The translations under genes were made by a program, and so were the position numbers. Under the pieces are notes generated by a model that saw nothing but the letters and a program-made list of their open reading frames with translations, did not search any database and had not been told where the DNA came from. A stretch of 64,000 nt of DNA from Bacillus sp. FJAT-27916. GTDB taxonomy: Bacteria > Bacillota > Bacilli > Bacillales > Pradoshiaceae. Shown here piece after piece: positions 51,816 through 59,883 of this stretch (positions are counted from its first letter, which is position 1; each line of letters begins with the position of its first letter). The stretch lies in the NCBI RefSeq assembly GCF_001183965.1, contig NZ_LFZV01000001.1, forward strand, positions 2,984,352-3,048,351. The letters run 5' to 3'.

Positions 51816-53194
51816 ATAATCAAAACGTATTAGGCACAGAATCAATCGGAAAACTTTTATTGAAGTATTCAGTTCCTGCCATTATCGGGATGATCGTGAA
51901 TGCTCTATATAATATTGTAGACCGTATTTTCATCGGGCATATCCCTAATGTGGGCCCAATGGCCATTACAGGCGTTGGAGTTACAATGCCGATTATGACA
52001 CTAATATTGGCATTTGGGATGTTAGTGGGAATCGGTGCGACAGCCAGTATATCCATTAAACTAGGGCAAGGCAATAAAAATGAAGCAGAGCAAATTATCG
52101 GTAATGCGACTAAGCTAATAATCTTCCTTGGAATTGGATTAACTGTTCTTGGGCTACTGTTTTTAAACCCATTGCTGCGCTCGTTCGGAGCAACTGATCA
52201 AACCATTGTTTTTGCTAAAGACTATATCCAAATCATCCTTATCGGAATTATCTTTAACCTATTCGCTTTTGCCTTCTCACATATGACGCGTGCTGATGGA
52301 CATCCTAAATTAGCAGCAATCGTTATGGTAGTGGGCTGTGCAATTAATATGATCTTAGACCCAATTCTTATCTTCGGTTTCGATTTAGGTATCCAAGGAG
52401 CGGCCATTGCTACTGTTATTTCTCAGGCGATTACAGCATTCTGGTTATTATTCCATTTCACAAAAGGTTCATCTGTATTAAAAATTTCATTAATCAACAT
52501 GAAACTCAACATATCGATTATCAAAACAATCTTCGCAATCGGTATGGCGCCTTTCGCTATGCAGCTTGCCTCTTGCTTTGTACAAATATTTGCAAACAAT
52601 ACATTGATGACCTATGGCGGAGACATGGCCATTGGTGCAATGACCGTGATTAACTCCATATCATTGTTCTTCCTAATGCCGATTTTCGGTATTAATCAAG
52701 GCTCTCAGCCAATTATCGGTTTCAACTACGGGGCAAGGCAATATCATCGCAGCAAAAAAGCGTTGATTTATTCAATCATTGCGGCAACGGTCGTTTTAAG
52801 CCTTGGTGCAGCACTGATTCAATTATTCCCTGCGTTCTTCGTTGGCATTTTTAATAATGATTCTGCTCTTACTCAAATGGCGGTAGAAGGGATGAAGATC
52901 TTCTTATTTGCCCTTCCTATTTTAGGCATTTCAGTAGTGGGACCTAACTATTTCCAATCAATCGGAAAACCTAAAATCTCCTTATTATTAAGCTTGATGC
53001 GCCAGGTTCTGCTGTTTATCCCTTTACTATTCATACTCCCCCGCTTTATGGGGTTAAAGGGAGTATGGTTTGTCATGCCTATCAGTGATTCAATTACAGC
53101 CGTTACCACCCTATACTTCCTGCGCCGTGAAATGAAAAGGACAAGAGGTCAGATTTCTTATCCAAAAGAAATGGAGGACTCCTTGGCCGGCTGA
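51812..53194 (+). CDS. MATE-family multidrug efflux transporter
   Basis: A 460-residue transporter with twelve membrane helices and the N-terminal MATE signature (KYSVPAIIGMIVNALYNIVDRIFIGH), DGHPKLAAIVMVVGCAINMILDPI in helix 5 and MPIFGINQGSQPIIGFNYGARQYHR at the start of the second half. These pumps use Na+ or H+ to export cationic drugs. The start is TTG 51812 (AAAGGAG upstream), not the long upstream frame that overlaps marR. Followed by a terminator. Confidence 0.92.
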   Translation: MNNQNVLGTESIGKLLLKYSVPAIIGMIVNALYNIVDRIFIGHIPNVGPMAITGVGVTMPIMTLILAFGMLVGIGATASISIKLGQGNKNEAEQIIGNATKLIIFLGIGLTVLGLLFLNPLLRSFGATDQTIVFAKDYIQIILIGIIFNLFAFAFSHMTRADGHPKLAAIVMVVGCAINMILDPILIFGFDLGIQGAAIATVISQAITAFWLLFHFTKGSSVLKISLINMKLNISIIKTIFAIGMAPFAMQLASCFVQIFANNTLMTYGGDMAIGAMTVINSISLFFLMPIFGINQGSQPIIGFNYGARQYHRSKKALIYSIIAATVVLSLGAALIQLFPAFFVGIFNNDSALTQMAVEGMKIFLFALPILGISVVGPNYFQSIGKPKISLLLSLMRQVLLFIPLLFILPRFMGLKGVWFVMPISDSITAVTTLYFLRREMKRTRGQISYPKEMEDSLAG

Positions 53195-53204
53195 TGAAAG
53201 AATT

Positions 53205-53246
53205 GAAAAGGCAGAGATGTTGTTCGAACAATACCTCTGCTTTTTT
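53205..53246 (+). terminator. Terminator of marR-MATE
   Basis: Stem AAAGGCAGAG / CTCTGCTTTT enclosing a second palindrome TTGTTCGAACAA, followed by a T-run. Confidence 0.85.
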
Positions 53247-53274
53247 CTATTTAAAGTCCCTTCAACACCACTGT

Positions 53275-54075
53275 TCATCCTAGTACATTTTGCACCCTTT
53301 TTGATAGGTAGTTCCTTAGAGATAACAGCTCGACCTTATTAAAGGTATATGTATCTTTCCAACCCGAATAACCATCGATTGCTTTATTAAGCGTAATGGC
53401 AAATTCTTTTGGTAATACTCTTACTCCCCAGCTCCCAGCCTCTTGCTTGGATGAGATGACTCCTTCTTCTAAATACAAAAGCACCCTTAATACATTAAGT
53501 GAACAATAGATTGGGTCTTCTTCCATACGCTCTAAACACTCTACATAATCGCCTAAAATCGACGAAACGTAATCAGACTTCGGAATTAAAGGAAATAATA
53601 CTTCATTGATCGAATCACCATCCACACATACGCCTCTATGATTGATAATGGTCATATGAGCCGCCAAATCATTGTCAGCATGAACCTCATCATTCAAGAA
53701 CTGATAGGTATCATTTAGTAAATCCTCTGTATATCGCTCTCTCCAGAACTCGCTATAATGCAAATCAAAAGGACAAGGATGCTGCCAATGCTTTAAATGT
53801 TCTTCACAAATAAAACTAATCTCAAGAGCAAAAGGAGAATAGGAATGATGTAGACAAAATCGTGCTAAATCCCTTTTTACTTCTGTTGTCATGAAAATTT
53901 TCGTTATCACCAAAACATCCACATCACTCCTTCTAGGATTGAACCCTCCCATTGCTAAAGAGCCATGTAAATACACTCCTCTATAATTGTCCTTAAGAAT
54001 CCCTTTAATAGATTTAGTTAAAGTATAGACATAATCCTTTATTTCCCCAGGACACGAATACCAGTTGTACCCCAT
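53275..54075 (-). CDS. Aminoglycoside nucleotidyltransferase-like protein (ANT/AadA type)
   Basis: A 266-residue nucleotidyltransferase. The catalytic motif is HGSLAMGGFNPRRSDVDVLV: G38-S39, eleven residues, then D51-x-D53, with a later acidic residue in ALEISFI. The C-terminal half (about 150-266, with YCSLNVLRVLLYLEEG and SSKQEAGSWGV) is the helical domain of AadA/ANT(9)-like enzymes, which adenylate spectinomycin or streptomycin. Whether this one confers resistance is not known. It overlaps the upstream Xre gene by 62 bases. Confidence 0.82.
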   Translation of the reverse strand: MGYNWYSCPGEIKDYVYTLTKSIKGILKDNYRGVYLHGSLAMGGFNPRRSDVDVLVITKIFMTTEVKRDLARFCLHHSYSPFALEISFICEEHLKHWQHPCPFDLHYSEFWRERYTEDLLNDTYQFLNDEVHADNDLAAHMTIINHRGVCVDGDSINEVLFPLIPKSDYVSSILGDYVECLERMEEDPIYCSLNVLRVLLYLEEGVISSKQEAGSWGVRVLPKEFAITLNKAIDGYSGWKDTYTFNKVELLSLRNYLSKRVQNVLG

Positions 54076-54529
54076 CTTCCAGCTCCCTCTCTCGTTTTAT
54101 TACCCAGCCATATATAAGATTACGTTTAAAAAGGGATTTGATTGATTTGACAGCATCAGTAAAGAAACAAATCGTTAATAAGCCTATAATCATAACAATA
54201 GTTGATAACGAATCATTTGATGTAAAGATGCCGACAAAAACCAAAATCATTCCTAAATAAAAACCTGGATCACCAAATTGTTCAATTGATACCTCTTCCT
54301 TAATACTAATCTGATCTTGCAGCTTTTTATCATTTCTTATCAAATCATCAACGGTCACCCCGAATAGATCACTTATCCTAATTAGATTTTGAATATCAGG
54401 ATACCCTCTACCGCTTTCCCATTTATACACAGCCTGACGAGACATATTCAATTCCTTGGCTAATTCATCTTGAGACCATTTTCTTTCCTCTCTCAGAGTC
54501 TTTAATTTACTTCCAAAATCATTATCCAT
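54014..54529 (-). CDS. Xre-family regulator with C-terminal membrane segments
   Basis: A 171-residue protein. Residues 1-60 are a Cro/CI-type helix-turn-helix (LKTLREERKWSQDELAKELNMSRQ, then VYKWESGRGYPDIQNL), followed by a linker and two hydrophobic segments (FYLGMILVFVGIF, TIVMIIGLLTICFF). A membrane-bound regulator is likely. AGGAGGTG precedes the ATG at 54529. Its 3' end reads 62 bases into the nucleotidyltransferase gene, so the last 20 residues are encoded in a second frame of that gene. Confidence 0.85.
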   Translation of the reverse strand: MDNDFGSKLKTLREERKWSQDELAKELNMSRQAVYKWESGRGYPDIQNLIRISDLFGVTVDDLIRNDKKLQDQISIKEEVSIEQFGDPGFYLGMILVFVGIFTSNDSLSTIVMIIGLLTICFFTDAVKSIKSLFKRNLIYGWVIKRERELEDGVQLVFVSWGNKGLCLYFN

Positions 54530-54656
54530 ATCCGACACCTCCTAATAAAATCCTACAACAAAAATGGGGTATAATGGAATAAACTTATCGTTACAAACGT
54601 AAACAGCAGGTTTACATTCAATGCAGCCTCTAAAAAAATCTCCTCTTCCCTCACAT

Positions 54657-54686
54657 AAAAAAAGAGAGCTGATCATTCAGCTCTTG
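54657..54686 (-). terminator. Terminator downstream of the 125-residue membrane protein
   Basis: Minus-strand stem AGAGCTGA / TCAGCTCT followed by CTTTTTTT. Confidence 0.85.
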
Positions 54687-54726
54687 ATAAGAGGAACTTG
54701 AACTTTTAAATTTTCTTTTATACTTC

Positions 54727-55104
54727 CTAAGAAGCAATAGCTGTTATCCAAAAACAGAACGCTGTAAGGATAGCCAGAGGTGTCATAACTAACCTTTCCT
54801 TTCTGCTCTTAGAAAACCCATTCATCATTGCATTAAGCGTAAGATATGAGGCAAATAAAAAACAAAGGCCCCTGGTAATGCCAATCGAGAATAAAGAAGG
54901 AATGATGTCAGCAGTCTGTAAGATAATGATGATCGCAAATAACTGAATCAGCACAGAACAGCCACAAGCCACTCTCAATCTAATCGGCATGACCGTGTAT
55001 TTACCGCCCATTGCAAATTCTCCATATGGGAACCCGAAAGCCAGCAAAGTATATAAGCATGCAACCAGCAAAAATAAGCCGCCTCCAATGAAAGCGATAA
55101 TCAT
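54727..55104 (-). CDS. Four-helix membrane protein, function unknown
   Basis: A 125-residue integral membrane protein with four helices (IIAFIGGGLFLLVACLYTLLAF, RVACGCSVLIQLFAIIIIL, LCFLFASYLTLNAMM, MTPLAILTAFCFWITAI). GGGGG lies upstream of the ATG and a terminator follows. I do not recognise it. It may be co-transcribed with a small upstream gene at 55192-55326. Confidence 0.6.
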   Translation of the reverse strand: MIIAFIGGGLFLLVACLYTLLAFGFPYGEFAMGGKYTVMPIRLRVACGCSVLIQLFAIIIILQTADIIPSLFSIGITRGLCFLFASYLTLNAMMNGFSKSRKERLVMTPLAILTAFCFWITAIAS

Positions 55105-55191
55105 CTAGTTCTCCCCCTGTAAAGCATCCTCATTTCAATTCTATTATCCTTCATTTTTGTTTATAACCTATATCTCCAACAAACTGAAGTT

Positions 55192-55326
55192 TTAGCTGCT
55201 TTTATTTTTAATCTCCTCCAATAGAGAAATCATTTTTTCATTCTGTTCAATGATGGTCTCATTTTGTCTTCTTAATTTCGTGAAATCAAAGAGATATACG
55301 AATAAGATTATTACTATAAGAATCAT
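55192..55326 (-). CDS. Small membrane-anchored coiled-coil protein, 44 residues
   Basis: From ATG 55326: MILIVIILFVYLFDFTKL, then RRQNETIIEQNEKMISLLEE and IKNKSS. One membrane helix is followed by a short charged coiled coil. A G-run (GGGGGGG) and AGG lie about 10-20 bases before it, a TTG three bases earlier could also start it. No family recognised. Reported because frame, hydrophobic pattern and coiled coil are non-random. Confidence 0.5.
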   Translation of the reverse strand: MILIVIILFVYLFDFTKLRRQNETIIEQNEKMISLLEEIKNKSS

Positions 55327-55339
55327 CAAAAGCCTAAGT

Positions 55340-55460
55340 CCCCCCCTTTTCTATTACGTGTATCTCAACCTTTATAGCACTCCTAATAACTAAGAATCCA
55401 AACATTCCACAAATGAATACACCCAGTCCTAGCAGGTATTTTCCTAGTTGTTCAATACAT
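55340..55460 (-). other. Possible decayed small membrane ORF upstream of the coiled-coil gene
   Basis: The minus-strand frame reads EQLGKYLLGLGVFICGMFGF, then LVIRSAIKVEIHVIEKGGT and a stop overlapping the G-run of the next gene. It is clearly membrane-like, but no ATG, GTG or TTG precedes it in frame; only ATT is available after an upstream TGA. AGGAGG lies farther upstream in another frame. It may be a frameshifted remnant. Confidence 0.35.
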
Positions 55461-55561
55461 CATATATACAGCGAAAGATTTCTATCCTCCTAGATACCTT
55501 TTTGTAATAGTTTACCATTTAATTCTTTCTGCTGGGTAACCTTCTTAATAAGAATAGGTGC

Positions 55562-55590
55562 AAAAAAAGACCATCCTGTTTGGATGGTCT
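55562..55590 (-). terminator. Terminator of the opp operon
   Basis: Minus-strand stem AGACCATCC / GGATGGTCT with a five-base loop followed by a run of seven Us. Confidence 0.9.
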
Positions 55591-55598
55591 CATCAAGC

Positions 55599-56540
55599 TT
55601 ATTTAACATACTTCTTCTTATATTCCTCGAATTCCTTTTTAGAGCATAACACATGGTGTCCTGGAGCAATTTCACGCATTTCAATCTCTTCATTTTCACC
55701 ATATTGATGGACCTCTGGATTGTACGCTTTTCTGCGGCGCGTTCTTTCGCTGTCAGGGTCCGGTAATGGAATGGCAGATAATAAGGATTGTGTATATGGA
55801 TGCATAGGATTCTTATATAAATCCTCACTGTCCGCAACCTCGACCAATTTTCCATAATACATAACACCAATACGGTCACTAATGTATTTAACCATGGATA
55901 AATCATGGGCGATAAATAAATACGTTAATCCTTTTTCTTTTTGAAGATTCTTCAAAAGGTTAACGACCTGGGCTTGAATAGATACGTCAAGTGCAGAAAT
56001 CGGTTCATCAGCAATGATGAACTCCGGCTCTACTGCCAGCGCTCTCGCAATCCCAATCCGTTGTCTTTGACCGCCGGAGAATTCATGCGGATAACGGTTC
56101 GCATGGTCACGGTTTAGACCTACTGTCTCCAATAGTTCATAAACACGGTTCATACGGTCCTCTTTTGATTTCGCCAGGCCGTGAATATCAATACCTTCCG
56201 CAATGATGTCAGCAACTGTCATACGCGGATTAAGTGAAGCATACGGGTCTTGGAAAATCATCTGCATGCCGCGGTTAAATTCTTTTAATTCCTTCCGGCT
56301 CTTCTTGCCATGAACTTCTTTTCCCTTAAAACGAACTTCACCTTCTGTTAAGTCATATAGACGGATAATGGAGCGGCCTGTTGTCGATTTCCCACAGCCA
56401 GACTCTCCAACTAGCCCTAGTGTCTCCCCTTTATAAATATCAAAGGAGACACCGTCAATGGCTTTAACCATATTTGGCTTACCGACATTGAAATATTGCT
56501 TAATTCCTTTAACTTCAATGATTTTTTCTTTCGTAGCCAT
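55599..56540 (-). CDS. oppF: Oligopeptide ABC transporter ATP-binding protein OppF
   Basis: A 313-residue ATPase: Walker [19 protein letters not shown]-loop [13 protein letters not shown], signature [15 protein letters not shown], Walker B FIIADEPISALD, switch FIAHDLSMV. Its C-terminus REIAPGHHVLCSKKEFEEY replaces the Cys cluster of AppF. Pairs with OppD to power import of signalling and nutritional peptides, including Phr peptides in Bacillus. Last gene of oppABCDF, followed by a terminator. Confidence 0.94.
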   Translation of the reverse strand: MATKEKIIEVKGIKQYFNVGKPNMVKAIDGVSFDIYKGETLGLVGESGCGKSTTGRSIIRLYDLTEGEVRFKGKEVHGKKSRKELKEFNRGMQMIFQDPYASLNPRMTVADIIAEGIDIHGLAKSKEDRMNRVYELLETVGLNRDHANRYPHEFSGGQRQRIGIARALAVEPEFIIADEPISALDVSIQAQVVNLLKNLQKEKGLTYLFIAHDLSMVKYISDRIGVMYYGKLVEVADSEDLYKNPMHPYTQSLLSAIPLPDPDSERTRRRKAYNPEVHQYGENEEIEMREIAPGHHVLCSKKEFEEYKKKYVK

Positions 56541-56541
56541 A

Positions 56542-57609
56542 TTAGTTAATCCCTCCCACTTCTACAGGTTTATCAAAATTGGAGGCCATATGGCGAATTC
56601 GTGCTTGTACAGCTTCCGGAGGCGTAACTTTCGGTGCATCCGGATGAAGAAGCCAGGACTTCACAAAATGAGTCTCAGAAATTTGATAGTATGGAGGCTC
56701 CTTCTCAAAATCAATTTCCAGTGCATATTCATTACGCGGTGCAAATGGGCAGCCTTTAGGTGGATTGATTAAATCCGGAGGCGTTCCCGGAATCGCGATT
56801 AATTCTGTATCTCCATCATTATCAAGGCTTGGCATGGAGGATAATAATCCCCATGTGTATGGATGACGCGGATCATAGAATACCTCGTCAACTGTTCCTG
56901 TCTCAACAATTTGACCGCCATACATAACAGCCACACGATCAGCTACGTTGGCTACTACACCCAAGTCATGCGTAATAAAGATGATGGATGTATCAATTTT
57001 ATTTTGCAAATCCTTCATCAATTCAAGAATTTGTGCTTGGATGGTTACATCGAGAGCAGTAGTCGGCTCATCGGCAATAAGAACCTTAGGATTACAAGAC
57101 AGAGCAATCGCAACGACTACACGCTGTCTCATACCACCTGAGAATTGATGCGGATATTGGTTCATCCGAATCTCAGGCTGCGCAATCCCAACAAGTCTTA
57201 GAAGCTCGATTGCCCGCTCACGAGCAGCTGCCTTACTGAAGTTTTGGTGCTTGATTAAGCCCTCCATGATTTGTTTGCCGACTTTCATCGTCGGGTTCAA
57301 GGAAGTCATCGGATCCTGGAAAATCATAGAGATTTCCTTGCCGCGTACCTTTTGCATTTCTTTCTCGCTTAATTTCGCAATATCACGGTCTCCAAAGAGG
57401 ATATGGCCTTCTTTAATAAATCCTGCTGGTTCAGGTAACAATCTCATTAACGCTTTCGTCGTAACAGATTTACCGGAACCGGATTCTCCGACAATCGCTA
57501 ATGTTTCGCCTTTAAAAAGGTCGAAACTGACACCGCGGACAGCTTTTACTTCCCCACCATAGGTATTGAAGGAGACATGCAAATCTTTTACTTCTAGTAA
57601 TTTATCCAT
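56542..57609 (-). CDS. oppD: Oligopeptide ABC transporter ATP-binding protein OppD
   Basis: A 355-residue ATPase: Walker A GESGSGKSVTTKALMRL, Q-loop IFQDPMTSLNPT, signature FSGGMRQRVVVAIAL, Walker B VLIADEPTTALD, switch FITHDLGVV. The C-terminal extension DLINPPKGCPFAPRNEYAL is OppD-like but lacks most cysteines. One base separates it from oppF. Confidence 0.94.
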   Translation of the reverse strand: MDKLLEVKDLHVSFNTYGGEVKAVRGVSFDLFKGETLAIVGESGSGKSVTTKALMRLLPEPAGFIKEGHILFGDRDIAKLSEKEMQKVRGKEISMIFQDPMTSLNPTMKVGKQIMEGLIKHQNFSKAAARERAIELLRLVGIAQPEIRMNQYPHQFSGGMRQRVVVAIALSCNPKVLIADEPTTALDVTIQAQILELMKDLQNKIDTSIIFITHDLGVVANVADRVAVMYGGQIVETGTVDEVFYDPRHPYTWGLLSSMPSLDNDGDTELIAIPGTPPDLINPPKGCPFAPRNEYALEIDFEKEPPYYQISETHFVKSWLLHPDAPKVTPPEAVQARIRHMASNFDKPVEVGGIN

Positions 57610-57628
57610 TTTTTATTCTCCTCCGCTA

Positions 57629-58657
57629 CTATTTTCTCATTTTTGGATCTAGCGCATCGCGCATTCCATCAGCTAATAAGTTAAAGCTCAAAATCAAGAT
57701 ACTGATTGTAAGAGCTGGAATAATCAATAAATATGGGAATGAACGTAAGTATCTGAACCCTTCATTCACCAGGGAGCCCAATGAAGCTTCCGGAGCAGCA
57801 ATCCCTAAACCGATAAAGCTTAAGAATGCTTCTGTGAAAATGGCCCCTGGAATAGTGAACATCGATGTAACAATGATTGGGCCTAATGTATTAGGTAATA
57901 AATGTTTAAAGATAAGACTTGAATTTGTAGCTCCTAATGTTTTAGACGCGAGCACATATTCTTGATCACGAAGCTTCAAGAACTGCCCGCGGACCATTCG
58001 AGCCATACCTATCCACCCCGTAACAACCATGGCAAGCGTGATGGACAGTACCCCTGGCTTATCGAATATCAAAATCATCAAAATAACGACAATTAAATAT
58101 GGAATCCCTACAAGCACCTCTATAATCCTCTGCATGAACGCATCAATTCTTCCGCCAAAGAAACCGGATACGCCGCCATAGGTAACTCCTATGAAGAATT
58201 CGATGACAGCTGCTAAGACGGCAATGTATAAGGAAATTCTCGCTCCATACCAGATCCTTGTCCATTGGTCACGTCCTAAATCATCTGTACCAAACCAGTG
58301 GTATGTGTCTTCATACCCTTTAGCCTCATACACATTGTTCCCATTTTTATCCGTTCCGTCAAACGGAAGCCAAGATATATTTTCAAGACCTTGAACTCTT
58401 GGCGGAAATTTTGATTTCCCTAAATCCTGTTCCTTAAAAGTGTATCCGGATACCATCGGTCCAAAAATCGCCAGAAGGACAAAGATGATAATCACTATTA
58501 ATCCAGCAACGGCACCTTTGTTTTTGAACAATCTATGTCTCGCATCCTGCCAAAATGTTAAGCTTTTTCTTTCAATCTTTTCAGCATCATTACCTTTTGG
58601 ACCAACAACCTGGAATAATTCAGGAGAGAGATTTTCATTTTGTATGTTTTTTTCCAT
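57629..58657 (-). CDS. oppC: Oligopeptide ABC transporter permease OppC
   Basis: A 342-residue permease with a long N-terminal cytoplasmic and extracellular region (LFKNKGAVAGLIVIIIFVLLAIFGPMV, then DTYHWFGTDDLGRDQWTRIWYGAR), six membrane helices, and the ATPase contact loop LRDQEYVLASKTLGATNSSLIFKHLLPN. Longer than AppC by about 40 residues because of the extracellular loop. Its start overlaps the stop of oppB (one base). Confidence 0.94.
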   Translation of the reverse strand: MEKNIQNENLSPELFQVVGPKGNDAEKIERKSLTFWQDARHRLFKNKGAVAGLIVIIIFVLLAIFGPMVSGYTFKEQDLGKSKFPPRVQGLENISWLPFDGTDKNGNNVYEAKGYEDTYHWFGTDDLGRDQWTRIWYGARISLYIAVLAAVIEFFIGVTYGGVSGFFGGRIDAFMQRIIEVLVGIPYLIVVILMILIFDKPGVLSITLAMVVTGWIGMARMVRGQFLKLRDQEYVLASKTLGATNSSLIFKHLLPNTLGPIIVTSMFTIPGAIFTEAFLSFIGLGIAAPEASLGSLVNEGFRYLRSFPYLLIIPALTISILILSFNLLADGMRDALDPKMRK

Positions 58658-59586
58658 TATTTCTTCCCTCCTGCTAAACGAATACGAGGATCAACAACAC
58701 CGTAAAGGATGTCTACCACAAATATGACTAAGATAAATAGCACACTGTAGAAAATGGTTGTACCCATAATCGTTGTATAGTCATTCTGATTAATGGAGCT
58801 AACAAACTGGTACCCAAGACCAGGAATAGCAAAGATTTGCTCGATAATTAATGTTCCTGTCATGATATTGACTGCCATCGGTCCAAGAATCGTAATGATT
58901 GGAATTAAGGCGTTACGAATTCCGTGCTTGATAACAACACTTGTACCGGACAGCCCTTTTGCTTTTGCTAGTGTAATATAATCGGATCCCATTACTTCAA
59001 GCATCTCAGAACGCATGAATCGGGCAATGGAAGCAATTACACCAGCGGATAATGCGAGTGTAGGCAGTATTGTATACTCAAAGCCTTCCCAGAAAGCAAC
59101 AGGGAATACCTCCCACTTAACAGCCAAGAAGTACTGCAGGAAAGCAGCAAAAACGAATGATGGAATCGAAGCCCCTAGAACCGCAATGACAGTTGCACTG
59201 AAATCAACCCATGTATTATGCCGAAGAGCGGCAAATATTCCTAAAATAAGCCCCATAATTGTCCCAAACAGTAAGGCCTGGAAACCGAGGTGAGCAGAAG
59301 CTCCAATACGTGTCGCAATCAATTCTGTAACTGGGCGATTATCATACTGGAAGGATGTCCCTAAATCACCTTTAAGCAAATCTCCCATATAGTTAACATA
59401 TTGCACAGGTACCGGGTCATTTAACCCATACTTCTCGTAAATAATCTCTTTTTGTTCTGCTGATAGCTTTTCTTGGTTCTTTAAGGGAGAACCAGGAAGC
59501 ATTTTCATTAAGAAAAAGGTAGCAGTGGTAATAACAAAAAGGGTAATGATCATATAGAGTAATCTTTGTAGTGTAAATCGCAGCAT
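58657..59586 (-). CDS. oppB: Oligopeptide ABC transporter permease OppB
   Basis: A 309-residue permease with the OppB signature LLYMIITLFVITTATFFLMKMLPGSP, TSFQYDNRPVTELIATRI, ATPase loop YITLAKAKGLSGTSVVIKHGIRNALIPI and VDILYGVVDPRIRL. Expression is likely reduced relative to oppA by the terminator-like hairpin in the preceding intergenic region. Confidence 0.95.
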   Translation of the reverse strand: MLRFTLQRLLYMIITLFVITTATFFLMKMLPGSPLKNQEKLSAEQKEIIYEKYGLNDPVPVQYVNYMGDLLKGDLGTSFQYDNRPVTELIATRIGASAHLGFQALLFGTIMGLILGIFAALRHNTWVDFSATVIAVLGASIPSFVFAAFLQYFLAVKWEVFPVAFWEGFEYTILPTLALSAGVIASIARFMRSEMLEVMGSDYITLAKAKGLSGTSVVIKHGIRNALIPIITILGPMAVNIMTGTLIIEQIFAIPGLGYQFVSSINQNDYTTIMGTTIFYSVLFILVIFVVDILYGVVDPRIRLAGGKK

Positions 59587-59883
59587 AATTAGCCCCCCTT
59601 TTTTCTATCTAGCATCGTTAAATATACTAGTTGTCCTTTTATAAGTATTCTCTGTGGAATGGACTTATATGGCAATTTACAAGATTGTTCCAGCCATATA
59701 AGTAATCAATTAGATATTGCGACCCATTCCACAGAAAATAGATAACGATATCAACAACCTATTTAACATAATGCAACACTCAAAAAATTTACAGTCAATT
59801 CTGAATACAATCCCATAACTAGGGAAAAGGAGAGTACAAGCCCTTTTTTGGCTTGCACTCTCCTAGATAGGCTCACGAAGATT
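59587..59883 (-). promoter_or_regulatory. oppA-oppB intergenic region: terminator-like hairpin and large nested stem-loop
   Basis: Just past the oppA stop, an imperfect 15-bp stem (59828-59842 with 59850-59864) is followed by a short U-run: a leaky terminator. Closer to oppB there is a second element: CTGTGGAATGG (59652-59662) pairs with CCATTCCACAG (59724-59734), enclosing a perfect 11-bp stem ACTTATATGGC / GCCATATAAGT (59663-59673 with 59693-59703). This would help keep oppA mRNA abundant compared with the permease genes. Confidence 0.7.
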
